Positions 1-8,836 of a DNA stretch of 64,000 nt are shown here, in pieces. The DNA is from JBICHN01 sp043101845. Lineage in GTDB: Bacteria > Planctomycetota > Phycisphaerae > Phycisphaerales > UBA5793. The notes beneath the pieces were generated by a model. That model was not told the DNA's origin and did not search any database. It saw only the letters and a program-made list of their open reading frames with translations. The stretch spans positions 558,001-622,000 of the forward strand of contig JBICHN010000002.1 in assembly GCA_043101845.1 (NCBI GenBank), given 5' to 3'. The first letter of the stretch is position 1, and every line of letters begins with the position of its first letter. A program made the position numbers and the translations under genes.

Positions 1-1469
1 ACCCGACCGAAACGCCCGGGCCGGAGGGCGAAGGTGAAGGCGTTCAGGTCGAAGCCGAGGCCCCGGAAGCCGATGATCCTCCGACCGCGCCGCCGATTGA
101 GCCGCGCGAGATCGATCTCGACGAGGCGCTTGCCCTCGCCTTCACTTCGAGTCGCGAGTTCGAAGACCGGGTCGAAGCCCTCTACCTCCAGGGGCTTGGT
201 TTTACACTCACCCGGTACAACTTCGGGCCGATCGTGAACGCGACGATCGGTTACTTGTGGTCCGATCGCGAAGGGTCCGACGAAAGCGATTCGTTCGACG
301 CGTCGGCGGCCGTGAGCCAGATTCTGCCGACCGGCGGTGATCTGAGCGTCTCCTCGTCTCTTGCCGGCGCAAGGGTTGCGGATCCGTCGTTCTTTGATTT
401 GAGCGACAACACGACCTTCGACTCAACGGTGGCGGTGAATCTGCGCCAGCCACTCCTGCGGGGCGCCGGGTACGAAGTCTCCCATGAGGCGCTTACCCAG
501 GGACAGCGCAACCTGATCTACGCGGTACGGAGCTTCGAACTCTTCCGCGAGGACTTCTCCATCCGCGTCGCCGAGCGATATTTCGATCTCGTGCGTCAGC
601 AGCAGCAACTTCGGAATGACGAACGCAATTACGAAGCGGCCGTCTTCGACCGCGAGAAGGCCGAAGCGATGCGGCAGACGGATCGCAACCGCGACGAGGA
701 TGTCTTTCTCGCGCGGCGTCGTGAAATCGAAGCGGAAGATGCGCTGCTCCGTTCGCGCACGAACTTCGAGTTGTCGCTCGACGACTTCAAGATTCTGCTC
801 GGGCTGCCGACTTCGTGGCCGATCGAAATCGTCGATCTCGAACCGGAGTTTGAGCCTGTCCGCATTGATCCCGTATCCGCGGTCGAGGTCGCGCTGCACA
901 ATCGGCTCGATCTGCAAACGGAGCGCGACCAGGTCGAGGACGCGGAGCGTGCGGTCCGCATCGCCCGCAACGGCCTCCTGCCCGACCTCGATCTGACGGC
1001 TGCCTACGGCTACGCGGGCAGAGGCGATCGATTGAGTCAGGCGACCCCGGATGACTGGTCGTCGACCATTGGTCTGTCGTTCGATATACCGCTGCAACAA
1101 CTTCCCGAGCGGAACGCCTACCGGGCGTCGCTCATCGCCGCCGAGCAGGCGCAGCGGACTCTCTCACGCACAATGGACGAGATCGAACGCGACATTCTCA
1201 ATCAGCTTCGTGAGCTCGAGCAGTTCGAGAAGCGCATTGAGCTGCAGCGCGAGCAGATTGAGCGAGAGAAGCGGGCGGTCGCGGTCATGCAGGTCCGCGT
1301 TGAGTCAGGTGACGCGCAGACGCGCGACCTCCTTGACGCGCGCCAGGGGCTCACCGACGCGCAGAACGCGCTGATCAACCTGAAAGTGCAGCACTTCATT
1401 GCGCGTTTGCAGTTGCGCCGCGATCTCGGAATCCTCTTCATCAACGAACGGGGGATGTGGACGCCATGA
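1..1469 (+). CDS. TolC-family outer membrane efflux protein, 5' partial
   Basis: The frame is open from the left edge, so the true start and signal peptide lie outside the window; 488 residues are visible. An acidic, proline-rich segment leads into IDLDEALALAF, the usual opening of the first outer membrane efflux protein repeat. The rest is long amphipathic helices and alternating beta segments, with a second repeat starting near DPVSAVEVALHNRLDLQ. The C-terminal half is rich in Glu, Gln and Arg heptads, as in the TolC alpha-barrel. The stop codon overlaps the start of the adaptor gene (ATGA), so translation is coupled. With the next three genes it makes a tripartite exporter in which this protein would be the outer membrane channel. 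The family is clear; the substrate cannot be deduced. Confidence 0.9.
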   Translation, partial: PTETPGPEGEGEGVQVEAEAPEADDPPTAPPIEPREIDLDEALALAFTSSREFEDRVEALYLQGLGFTLTRYNFGPIVNATIGYLWSDREGSDESDSFDASAAVSQILPTGGDLSVSSSLAGARVADPSFFDLSDNTTFDSTVAVNLRQPLLRGAGYEVSHEALTQGQRNLIYAVRSFELFREDFSIRVAERYFDLVRQQQQLRNDERNYEAAVFDREKAEAMRQTDRNRDEDVFLARRREIEAEDALLRSRTNFELSLDDFKILLGLPTSWPIEIVDLEPEFEPVRIDPVSAVEVALHNRLDLQTERDQVEDAERAVRIARNGLLPDLDLTAAYGYAGRGDRLSQATPDDWSSTIGLSFDIPLQQLPERNAYRASLIAAEQAQRTLSRTMDEIERDILNQLRELEQFEKRIELQREQIEREKRAVAVMQVRVESGDAQTRDLLDARQGLTDAQNALINLKVQHFIARLQLRRDLGILFINERGMWTP

Positions 1470-3004
1470 GAGCTCTGATCTGGATCAGTACCGTCGCGGC
1501 GGTCGGTGGGGGCGGCGCTGTCGTCTTTCATCGGACTTCGACGATTGACGCGCCCGCGTTCGTCGAAGAGACGCTGTATCCCGTCACTCGGGGAACGCTC
1601 CGAGTCACAATTACCGAGAACGGCACGCTCATGGCCCAGAACTCGGAGAAGATCACGCCTCGGACGCGGCGCAGTGGCAAAATCACCTTTCTCGTCGAAG
1701 AAGGTAAGGCGGTCGAAGAGGGCGAAGTGCTCTGCCGGCTCGATACCACCGACCTTGAGCAACGCAAACAGGAACTCGACCTCTCCATCGTGCAGACCCA
1801 GGCGAACCTCGACACGGCGCAGACCGAGCTCGACATTCAGAACTCGGAGAATACGGCGACCATTGAGAAGGCTCATATCACCCTCGAGAAAGCTGAGAAA
1901 GAGCTTGAGCGCTACCGCGAGGGCGACGGGCCGAAGGAGCGACGCCAGCTCGAGATCGCGATCAAGGAGGCTCGCACTAACTTCAGCCGCGCGAAGAAGA
2001 AGTACGAAGATTCGTTGATGCTCTATGAGCAGAATTACATCAACAAGTCAGAGGTCGAGCAGGATGAGATTGAGTTCGAGCGTTCCGAGATTCAGCTTAC
2101 AAGCGCCGAGCGCGATCTCGATATCTTCGAGAAGTACACCTATCCGATGACGATGATGGAGCGCGAGACGGCGGTCAAGGACGCCGAGCGATCACTCGAA
2201 AACGCCGAGAAGCGCGCGCAGTCCACCCTGAGGCAGAAGGAGGTCGCGGTCGAGAGTCAGGAGCAACAGCTGCAGAATCTTCAGAGTCATCTCGATGAGG
2301 TCATCGAGGAGATCGAGAACTTTACGATCGCGGCGCCGTCTCCTGGAATTGTGATCTACGGCGATCCGTCGCAGCCATGGTATCGATCGGAAATCAAACT
2401 CGGCGGCTCTATCTGGGGTGGCTTCACCCTGTTTACGATCCCCGATCTGCGGGTCATGCAGGTGCGAGTCCAGATCCACGAGGCGGACATCAACAAGGTG
2501 ACCGAAGGTCTCCCGGTCACCGTTACGATGGATACCTATCCCGGGCTCACGCTGACCGGTCAGGTAACGAAGATCGCGTCGATCGCGGGCGCGGGGGACA
2601 ACGCCTTCGGCGGCAGCGACGAGGTGAAGAAGTTTACAGTGGACATCACGCTGGAATCGGACGACGAACTCCAGCTCAAGCCGGGTATCAGCGCCAAGGC
2701 CGAAATCTTCGTCGAGGAACTGACGGATGTGCTCTTTGCGCCGATTCAGTGTGTATTCCTGGAGGACGGCGCGCACTACTGCTATGTGATGGACGACGCC
2801 GGCCTCCCGTCCCGCCGCCCGGTCGAGGTCGGAACAAACAATAACTCCTTTATCGAGATCCGAGACGGGCTGAGCGAGGCGGCGCGGGTATTGCTCTACA
2901 ACCCGAATCTGCACGCGACTGCGGCGCCCGAGACCGACAACGAAGAGGAGGCGATCAGCCCGATCGAGTCACCGGGTGTCAATGGCGCGGCGCCCGAGCC
3001 ATGA
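1466..3004 (+). CDS. HlyD/MacA-type periplasmic adaptor protein
   Basis: This 512-residue membrane fusion protein would link an inner membrane ABC pump to the outer membrane channel. It has one N-terminal membrane anchor (about residues 3-20), a lipoyl/barrel half (VTRGTLRVTITENG), and a very long coiled coil of about 180 residues rich in Glu, Lys and Gln. The returning barrel-sandwich half (IAAPSPGIVIYGDPSQPW) and a beta-barrel domain with VRVQIHEADINKV follow. I chose the ATG at 1466 because it overlaps the upstream stop and keeps the anchor at the N-terminus; a GTG at 1457 is in frame too. The coiled coil is longer than in MacA, which implies a longer periplasmic hairpin. It sits between the channel gene and the ABC genes. 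Confidence 0.88.
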   Translation: MRALIWISTVAAVGGGGAVVFHRTSTIDAPAFVEETLYPVTRGTLRVTITENGTLMAQNSEKITPRTRRSGKITFLVEEGKAVEEGEVLCRLDTTDLEQRKQELDLSIVQTQANLDTAQTELDIQNSENTATIEKAHITLEKAEKELERYREGDGPKERRQLEIAIKEARTNFSRAKKKYEDSLMLYEQNYINKSEVEQDEIEFERSEIQLTSAERDLDIFEKYTYPMTMMERETAVKDAERSLENAEKRAQSTLRQKEVAVESQEQQLQNLQSHLDEVIEEIENFTIAAPSPGIVIYGDPSQPWYRSEIKLGGSIWGGFTLFTIPDLRVMQVRVQIHEADINKVTEGLPVTVTMDTYPGLTLTGQVTKIASIAGAGDNAFGGSDEVKKFTVDITLESDDELQLKPGISAKAEIFVEELTDVLFAPIQCVFLEDGAHYCYVMDDAGLPSRRPVEVGTNNNSFIEIRDGLSEAARVLLYNPNLHATAAPETDNEEEAISPIESPGVNGAAPEP

Positions 3005-3032
3005 TCACGGCATTCGAAACGCTGCCCCCCTC

Positions 3033-3758
3033 ATGACCGCCATTCGAAACATCCTCCAGCTCGACGGTATCGAGAAGTCCTATGGCTCAGCGGTGAGTCC
3101 GCTGACCGTACTTCGAGATGTCGATCTGCGCGTGGACGAAGGCGAGTTCGTGTCGATCGTCGGTCCGTCCGGAGCCGGGAAGTCGACCCTGCTCAACATA
3201 CTCGGCTGCCTGGACCGTCCGACGCGTGGCTCCTATTTCCTGCTCGGCGAAGATGTTGCTCGTCTTGATGACCGGGCGCTGTCGCATGTCCGACGCACGC
3301 GCATCGGTTTCGTGTTTCAATCTTTTCAACTCGTACCCCATCTCTCGGTTCTCGAGAATGTCGAACTGCCGATGTTCTATTGCCGCATCCGTCGTGGCTC
3401 GCGCCGGCGTCGGTGCCGTGATCTACTCGAGCGCGTCGGACTTGGTCGTCGGCTGCACCATCTTCCGAGCGAGTTGTCCGGCGGTGAGTGTCAGCGCGCG
3501 GCGATCGCCCGGGCGCTCGCGAACGAGCCCGCCATGATCCTCGCCGACGAGCCCACCGGGAATCTCGATACGGGCACCTCAGGCGAGATCATGAAACTCA
3601 TTCGAGAGCTGCACGGAGCCGGGCGGACGGTGGTTCTCGTCACGCACGATCGCGAGATCGCGGAGGCCGCCCCTCGTCAGGTGCGCGTGCGCGACGGTCG
3701 CGTTGAACTCGACACCGCGTTCGCGGCGGAGGAAGTCGGGCTTCATGTTTCTCGTTGA
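3033..3758 (+). CDS. MacB-type ABC transporter ATP-binding protein
   Basis: This 241-residue ATPase would power the exporter. Walker A is GPSGAGKST, the signature is LSGGECQRAAIARALA, Walker B with the following motif is ILADEPTGNLD, and the H-loop is VLVTHD. The lineage-typical MacB/LolD features are present, including the FVFQSFQL Q-loop segment. The signature carries Glu-Cys where Gln-Gln is more usual, a small oddity. The ATG at 3033 gives the normal N-terminus (MTAIRNILQLDGIEKSYG); an in-frame start at 2976 would add 19 residues overlapping the adaptor gene. The 3' end overlaps the permease gene by 14 nt. In E. coli MacB the ATPase and permease are one polypeptide; here they are split. 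Confidence 0.92.
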   Translation: MTAIRNILQLDGIEKSYGSAVSPLTVLRDVDLRVDEGEFVSIVGPSGAGKSTLLNILGCLDRPTRGSYFLLGEDVARLDDRALSHVRRTRIGFVFQSFQLVPHLSVLENVELPMFYCRIRRGSRRRRCRDLLERVGLGRRLHHLPSELSGGECQRAAIARALANEPAMILADEPTGNLDTGTSGEIMKLIRELHGAGRTVVLVTHDREIAEAAPRQVRVRDGRVELDTAFAAEEVGLHVSR

Positions 3759-5016
3759 ACTCACGGTCGAGGCTCTGCGCAATCTCGGGCGGCACAAGCT
3801 GCGCAGCCTGCTTACCACGCTCGGCATCGTTTTCGGCGTCGCGTCGGTCATGTCGATGATGGCGATCGGAGAAGGCGCTCGTCGCGCCATTCTCGAGCAG
3901 ATCCAGGAACTCGGCATTCGCAACATCATCATCAACGCCCGCAAGCCTCCGGACAGTGGCGAGGCCGGCGACGAATCGCAGGCGATGACGCTCGAGTACG
4001 GCCTCACATTCCGCGACGCTAACCAGATTGTTGAGACACTTCCGATGGTCGAGCAGACCCTCGTGGTTCACGACATCGAGAAGTGGATCTGGTTCAAGAG
4101 TCGTCGAATCGCCGCGAAGGTGCGCGGAGTACATGCCGATTACTTCGAGCGGTTGCGGCTCGAGCCGTATCTCGGCCGCAGGCTCGACGAGATCGACGCC
4201 CGGGAGCGACGCCGCGTCTGTGTCGTCCGTGCGCGGCTCCTGCGCGAGGCGAAGTATGTAGGCGACCCGCTCAAGCTCGATCTCAAGATCGGCGCGGAGT
4301 ACTTTCGCGTGGTCGGCATCCTTCCGGACTTCGAGTTCCAGAGCCCGAATAAGGCGGCGCTCGGCATCGACGACCGCGCCATGGAGGTGTATGTCCCCTT
4401 CGAAACCGTAGTCGATCGATTCGGCCTGACTTCGACACAGCGGCGCTCCGGGAATTTCGAGAGCACTCGTGTGGAACTGCATCAGATCATTTGCGTGGTA
4501 AGCTCGGAAGAGCATGTCCTTCACGCGGCCCGAGGCATTCAGACGATCCTTGCGCGCTTTCACACGAAGCAGGACTACGAGATCACGGTTCCTCTCGAGT
4601 TGCTCGAGTCCCAGCAGCGGGCGCAGCGTGTGTTCAATATCGTCATGCCGGTCATCGCAGGGATTTCACTGCTCGTCGGTGGAATTGGGATCCTCAATAT
4701 CATGCTCGCGAGCATTACCGAGCGCACGCGTGAAATCGGGATCCGGCGGGCCATTGGTGCGACCGGCGCGGACATCACGCTGCAGTTTCTCATCGAGACC
4801 GTGGCGCTTGCGACAATCGGCGGCTTGCTCGGCGTAGCGGTTGGAGTCGGCGGCGTGTACATTCTGAAGGTCTCGACCCACTGGCACGCTGTGGTCACCG
4901 GCTGGTCGCTCGCCCTCGCCATGGGCGTCTCGTGCCTGACGGGGATCATTTTCGGAATCTACCCGGCGCGCCGCGCCGCCGCGATGGATCCGATCCGCGC
5001 GCTCCGGCACAGTTGA
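3745..5016 (+). CDS. MacB/FtsX-type ABC transporter permease
   Basis: This 423-residue inner membrane permease has the MacB layout: a first membrane helix near residues 18-42 (HKLRSLLTTLGIVFGVAS), a large periplasmic core of about 230 residues, then three C-terminal helices forming the FtsX domain. The segment GGIGILNIMLASITERTREIG is the conserved FtsX-domain signature, followed by a C-terminal YPARRAAAMDPIRALRHS. The ATG at 3745 overlaps the end of the ATPase gene and starts with the usual cytoplasmic helix; an upstream in-frame start at 3703 would add a non-conserved basic stretch. The MacB family works by mechanotransmission, driving the periplasmic adaptor and channel. This is the last gene of the four-gene operon. 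Confidence 0.92.
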   Translation: MFLVELTVEALRNLGRHKLRSLLTTLGIVFGVASVMSMMAIGEGARRAILEQIQELGIRNIIINARKPPDSGEAGDESQAMTLEYGLTFRDANQIVETLPMVEQTLVVHDIEKWIWFKSRRIAAKVRGVHADYFERLRLEPYLGRRLDEIDARERRRVCVVRARLLREAKYVGDPLKLDLKIGAEYFRVVGILPDFEFQSPNKAALGIDDRAMEVYVPFETVVDRFGLTSTQRRSGNFESTRVELHQIICVVSSEEHVLHAARGIQTILARFHTKQDYEITVPLELLESQQRAQRVFNIVMPVIAGISLLVGGIGILNIMLASITERTREIGIRRAIGATGADITLQFLIETVALATIGGLLGVAVGVGGVYILKVSTHWHAVVTGWSLALAMGVSCLTGIIFGIYPARRAAAMDPIRALRHS

Positions 5017-5164
5017 TGGTCGCGTCGTCTGGCAGCAATGGGCCGCTCCGTTCGCCGCTCGTATGACGGGTGGACCGGCAAGGGGCGGACGCCGGGGAAG
5101 GCGATTTCACCAACGCCGTTGCGCGCGACCGGACACCATGGCTGGCGGACTCCGCAAATTCCGG

Positions 5165-5170
5165 TAGACT
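5165..5170 (+). promoter_or_regulatory. -10-like hexamer 7 nt before comM start
   Basis: TAGACT lies 7 nt upstream of the comM ATG, and no purine-rich ribosome site precedes that ATG. This spacing puts the likely transcription start at or next to the start codon, suggesting a leaderless mRNA. No good -35 element is visible. Confidence 0.4.
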
Positions 5171-5177
5171 GTGCCGT

Positions 5178-6716
5178 ATGCTTGCTCGCGTGCAGTCGTT
5201 CGTGCTGAGCGGGATCGATGACGGGCCCTGTGAGGTCGAAGTCGATATCGACGAGGCCGGGCTCGGTCAGAACCGTCCAACCGTAGTCGGGCTTCCCGAC
5301 GCCGCGGTCCGTGAGTCGGTCGAGCGGGTCGAGTCGGCGATTCGCAACTCCGGGTATTCGTTTCCGCTCGGCAAACTGCTTATCAATCTCGCGCCGGCCG
5401 ATGTGCGGAAGGAAGGTCCGATCTACGACCTGCCGATCGCGATCGGCATGCTGCTCGCCAACGGGACGATTGCGCCACCACGGAAGGAATCGCCCTACGA
5501 CTATCGCCGGTTCCTGTTCGCCGGCGAAGTGGCGCTCGACGGACGCTTGCGACCGATCAGCGGGGCGATCGCGATGGCGCTGCATGCGAAGCGGAAAGGC
5601 TTTCGCGGCGTGTTTCTTCCGCGCGATAACGCCCGCGAGGCGTCCGCGGTCGATGGAGTAGAGGTCTACGGCGTCTCTACGCTCGCCGGCGTCGTCGCGG
5701 CGTTGACGGGCGAGCAGCCGCTCGAGCCGGAGCCTCCACTCGATTTCGAAGAACTCATCGCCGCGGCCAAACCCGAGATCGACTTCGCGGAGATCAAGGG
5801 CCAGGAGGCGGCGAAGCGCGCCATGCTCATCGCCGTCGCGGGCGGACACAACATCCTCATGCTCGGCCCACCCGGGACCGGCAAGACAATGCTCGCCAAG
5901 GCGCTTCCGGGGATCCTTCCTCCGCTTTCCCGTGAGGAGGCGCTTGCGGTGACGCGCGTCTATTCCGTGTGCGGCCTCGTCGGTCGCGACGAGGGACTCC
6001 GCACACTGCGGCCTGTGCGAACACCGCACCACACGGCCAGCGCTCCCGCGATCATCGGTGGTGGCGCGATTCCGAAACCGGGGGAAGTCAGCCTGGCGCA
6101 CTTCGGCGTGCTGTTCCTCGATGAACTGCCGGAGTTTCCGAAGGCCGTGCTCGAGACGCTGCGCCAGCCGCTCGAGGACCGGCTCGTGACGATCTCCCGT
6201 ACCCATTCGTCAATGCGCTTCCCGGCCGACTTCATGCTCGTCGCGGCGCTGAATCCGACGCATAAGGGCGATCTTCCGGAGGATGCGCGTGGTCGCCGTG
6301 CCATGGAGCAGTATCTGTCGAGACTCTCGGGCCCGCTCATCGACCGCATCGACATTCATGTCGAAGTGCCGAAGGTGCCGTACTCGAAACTGCGGGGCCG
6401 GGCGAACGGCCGCGCGAGCGCCGAGATTCGCGATGAAGTTCTCAGTGCGCGGCGGCGACAACGAGCCCGGCAGGGCGCCGCCCTGGCCAACGCACGGTTG
6501 TCCGGAAAGCAACTCGATCTACACGCGGGACTCAACCCCGAGTCTTCTCGAATGGTCGAGGCCGCCGTCACCGAACTCGGACTGAGCGCGCGAGCGTACG
6601 ACAAGGTGCGGCGGGTCGCTCGGACGATCGCCGACCTCGAGGGGGCTGACGCAATCAACTCCGAGCATGTCGCCGAAGCGATTCAGTACCGGTTGCTCGA
6701 TCGGCTGCTCGCGTAG
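5178..6716 (+). CDS. comM: ComM/YifB-family Mg-chelatase-like AAA+ ATPase
   Basis: This 512-residue protein has the three-part ComM structure: an N-terminal Lon-protease-like fold (MLARVQSFVLSGIDD, VVGLPDAAVRESVERV, INLAPADVRKEG), a central AAA+ module with Walker A GPPGTGKT and Walker B LFLDELPEF, and a C-terminal Mg-chelatase domain ending AEAIQYRLLDRLL. In naturally transformable bacteria ComM is a hexameric branch-migration helicase that extends heteroduplex during integration of incoming DNA. Many non-competent bacteria carry it too. The conserved N-terminus fixes the ATG at 5178; an open extension to 5070 has no family similarity. It stands alone between the efflux operon and a convergent Rieske gene, with its own probable promoter. 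Confidence 0.93.
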   Translation: MLARVQSFVLSGIDDGPCEVEVDIDEAGLGQNRPTVVGLPDAAVRESVERVESAIRNSGYSFPLGKLLINLAPADVRKEGPIYDLPIAIGMLLANGTIAPPRKESPYDYRRFLFAGEVALDGRLRPISGAIAMALHAKRKGFRGVFLPRDNAREASAVDGVEVYGVSTLAGVVAALTGEQPLEPEPPLDFEELIAAAKPEIDFAEIKGQEAAKRAMLIAVAGGHNILMLGPPGTGKTMLAKALPGILPPLSREEALAVTRVYSVCGLVGRDEGLRTLRPVRTPHHTASAPAIIGGGAIPKPGEVSLAHFGVLFLDELPEFPKAVLETLRQPLEDRLVTISRTHSSMRFPADFMLVAALNPTHKGDLPEDARGRRAMEQYLSRLSGPLIDRIDIHVEVPKVPYSKLRGRANGRASAEIRDEVLSARRRQRARQGAALANARLSGKQLDLHAGLNPESSRMVEAAVTELGLSARAYDKVRRVARTIADLEGADAINSEHVAEAIQYRLLDRLLA

Positions 6717-6717
6717 G

Positions 6718-7083
6718 TCAGGCCCCGACCGTCGAAGGGCGATATTCGACGACGCCGTCTTCACGGACGCGGCTGTCATACCGCCGCACGGTAATCTGTT
6801 CATTGTCGGGACAGCGGCCGTCGCTCAGTCGGAACTCCCAGGCGTGCCAGGGACACACCAGACACCCGTCGTACACCCGTCCCCCGGAGAGTGAAGCTCC
6901 GGCGTGGGGGCAGGTGTCGTCGAGCACGGTCGCCGTCATGGCGTCCGTGCGCACGACCGCGAGGGGCGCCGTGACGGCTCCCTCGCCATCCGGCTCGATG
7001 TACTTCGCGCGGCCGATCTCGATCTCGTCGAGTCGACACAGCGGTCTCCATCCGTTCGCCGATTGAAATGGATGATCACCCAT
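6718..7083 (-). CDS. Rieske [2Fe-2S] ferredoxin-like protein
   Basis: This is a small 121-residue soluble protein with one Rieske domain. The cluster ligands are visible as CPHAGASLSGG and CLVCPWHAWEF, that is C-x-H ... C-x2-H. Size and layout match stand-alone Rieske ferredoxins and the small subunit of nitrite reductase (NirD), but no reductase or oxygenase gene is nearby, so its partner is unknown. It converges on comM with a single base between the stop codons. The start is the only ATG that keeps the domain N-terminus, and it has a strong -10-like TATACT seven bases upstream, so translation is probably leaderless. Confidence 0.88.
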   Translation of the reverse strand: MGDHPFQSANGWRPLCRLDEIEIGRAKYIEPDGEGAVTAPLAVVRTDAMTATVLDDTCPHAGASLSGGRVYDGCLVCPWHAWEFRLSDGRCPDNEQITVRRYDSRVREDGVVEYRPSTVGA

Positions 7084-7090
7084 CGGGGCG

Positions 7091-7096
7091 AGTATA
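7091..7096 (-). promoter_or_regulatory. -10 hexamer 7 nt before the Rieske gene
   Basis: On the minus strand TATACT (5 of 6 to the consensus) lies 7 nt before the ATG, with no Shine-Dalgarno sequence. This is the clearest leaderless-type promoter in the window. Confidence 0.5.
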
Positions 7097-7126
7097 GGAA
7101 TTCGTGGGGATCGATCGTCATCGTCG

Positions 7127-7933
7127 TCAGTAGTTGAACGGACCGACCGCGGTTGGATCGTCCTTGATGACGACGCGGACCTTTCCGTCGTAGGCGCGAA
7201 GCACGACGAGGTTCCCCCCGCCGTTGTACCGGGCGGTCACACGCTCTTCACCACGACTATGGATGATCGGAGCGCCTTCATACGCCTTGAACTCAACCGC
7301 GCCTCCGAGCGCTTCAAGATCGAACTCGCCGGACGAATCGGGGGGAATCCGCAGGTTGACATTGCCCTCGGTCGTCGACGCCGCGATCGCCTCGGTGAGC
7401 GCCTTTGACGAGCGGATCATGACATCTCCGCGTTCGTTGATGACGGTGATGGCGCCATCGAGATTGAGCAGGTCCACCGTGCCGCGCATCGTCTGCACCC
7501 GGGCGCCGTTCACCTCGGGCATCGTGATCCGAAGATCGACCCACTGAAGATCAGGGTACTCGTAATCGGTCACCGCGGTGACCTGGAGGATTCCGAACCC
7601 GTTCGAGTCGCGAATAAGCTCCGCTTCAACATTGATCCGGTCGAGCGTCTGCTCAAGACGATGCTGGCGGATATTTTTGCCGACGCGATACCAGTCATGC
7701 CCGGCGCGGAGCGTGGCGCGCACCTCAATACCGGGCGCGGCCGGATCGGCGACGACTTCGACACCGCCGGCGAAGGAGTTTACATCGACCGCCCACGCCT
7801 CGGTGACCGGACCCTTGTCAAAGACGAGTTCCTTGACCGTTCGTCCACCGCACCCGGTGAGAAGCGCAGAGAGCAGCGTGACGACGGCGATTCGCAGACT
7901 CGTTCTCGTGATTCGATTCGCGTACACGGTCAT
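7127..7933 (-). CDS. DUF4097-like surface lipoprotein
   Basis: This 268-residue protein starts with a lipoprotein signal peptide: a basic N-terminus, a hydrophobic stretch SLRIAVVTLLSALLTGCGG, and the lipobox cysteine in LTGC. The mature part is made of short beta-strand repeats alternating small, polar and hydrophobic residues (NLDGAITVINERGDVMI, TTEGNVNLRIPPDSSG), a pattern seen in DUF4097/DUF2807 putative adhesins with a beta-helix-like fold. I place the start at 7933, giving a proper signal peptide; an open extension to 8065 overlaps the upstream gene. A purine-rich GGAGG directly abuts the ATG, so the exact initiation site is not certain. It lies 64 nt after a zinc-ribbon membrane protein on the same strand. 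Function unknown. Confidence 0.65.
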   Translation of the reverse strand: MTVYANRITRTSLRIAVVTLLSALLTGCGGRTVKELVFDKGPVTEAWAVDVNSFAGGVEVVADPAAPGIEVRATLRAGHDWYRVGKNIRQHRLEQTLDRINVEAELIRDSNGFGILQVTAVTDYEYPDLQWVDLRITMPEVNGARVQTMRGTVDLLNLDGAITVINERGDVMIRSSKALTEAIAASTTEGNVNLRIPPDSSGEFDLEALGGAVEFKAYEGAPIIHSRGEERVTARYNGGGNLVVLRAYDGKVRVVIKDDPTAVGPFNY

Positions 7934-7997
7934 CCTCCAGGTTCGTCTGCACTGCGATCGGCCTATCGACGGGCGTCGCGTGAGCCGCGGGGCGATT

Positions 7998-8744
7998 CTA
8001 CCCGAGCAGGGGGGCGAACATGATGAAGGCGGAGAGCCCCGCGGCGGCGAATCCACCGACCACATTGAGCGTCACGGCCGTTGCTTCGACCCACTGGAGA
8101 GAAGCGCGCCGGCTGATCCTCGAGAAAGAATCGTCCATCGTCTCCGTCCATGCGCGCCGCCACGCTCGAAAGCCGGCGAGACTCACGCGGAGGGCTACCC
8201 AGGCCGCGACGATCCACGCGAGCACATCGATCGTCATGACGAGTATCTGGGTGGAGTGATCGTGTTCGATGTCGGTCACGCTTCTTGAGATCGCGAGGAG
8301 CAGTGTGGCGAACCAGGCAAGACCGGCGCCCATGAGGAATGGCAGATGGAGAAGGACGCAATGGGTCGTCCAGAGCGTCACGACCACGCGCCGGCGACTC
8401 GCGGGAAGTCCGAGCGGCGCGAGGGCGCCGAGGCCCCAGGTCAGAAGTACCAGCACTGTGCCGACGCCGACAGTGACGGTCAGCTCAATGAAAGCCATGA
8501 CGAGAATCGCGAGGCCGTAGGCGGCGATGAGTTCACTCGATTGCTCGCGGAGCGTGGCCAGTCGGTGAGCGACCGCGACATCATGAGGAACGGATCGGTG
8601 GCCGCACTCCGAGCAGGTCCAGTTCGGTGAATGGGAGAGGTCATAGAAACACGCGGGACAGTGAAACCCGGCCGGCGGCCCTGGCTCGACGCGTCGGCTC
8701 GGAGACTGGCCGCGCCTGGAGGATGGAGATTCAGGATCGCGCAT
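7998..8744 (-). CDS. Zinc-ribbon multi-pass membrane protein (paralogue 1)
   Basis: This 248-residue protein has a basic disordered N-terminus followed by a zinc ribbon, HCPACFYDLS ... CSECGH (CxxC-x13-CxxC), and then about five or six hydrophobic helices (for example LAILVMAFIELTVTVGVGTV and VATLLLAISRSV-type segments). It resembles the gene at 10447-11112 and, in the ribbon only, the gene at 45994-47529. Proteins with this 'CPxCxYDL' ribbon plus membrane helices are frequent in Phycisphaerae genomes, with no known function. The start is set at the ATG giving MRDPESPSS; a longer form from 8807 is possible. A TACAAT -10-like hexamer sits on the minus strand at 8784-8789. Confidence 0.7.
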   Translation of the reverse strand: MRDPESPSSRRGQSPSRRVEPGPPAGFHCPACFYDLSHSPNWTCSECGHRSVPHDVAVAHRLATLREQSSELIAAYGLAILVMAFIELTVTVGVGTVLVLLTWGLGALAPLGLPASRRRVVVTLWTTHCVLLHLPFLMGAGLAWFATLLLAISRSVTDIEHDHSTQILVMTIDVLAWIVAAWVALRVSLAGFRAWRRAWTETMDDSFSRISRRASLQWVEATAVTLNVVGGFAAAGLSAFIMFAPLLG

Positions 8745-8836
8745 CGTGTCCGCCTGGGGCCTCCGGTTGAGGCGGCGTCCGCTATTGTACGGACCGTCGC
8801 GGGTCACCTCGTTCGCCTTACTGGAGAGTTCGTGAC

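Noticed and set aside
423..1100. Long open frame antisense to the TolC-family gene
   Set aside because: Antisense frames of GC-rich genes stay open by codon bias; no domain-like sequence, and the sense protein is clear.
8812..8836. Leaderless start for the esterase gene
   Set aside because: A GGAGAG ribosome site lies 8 nt before the ATG and no -10-like hexamer at 6-8 nt is present.
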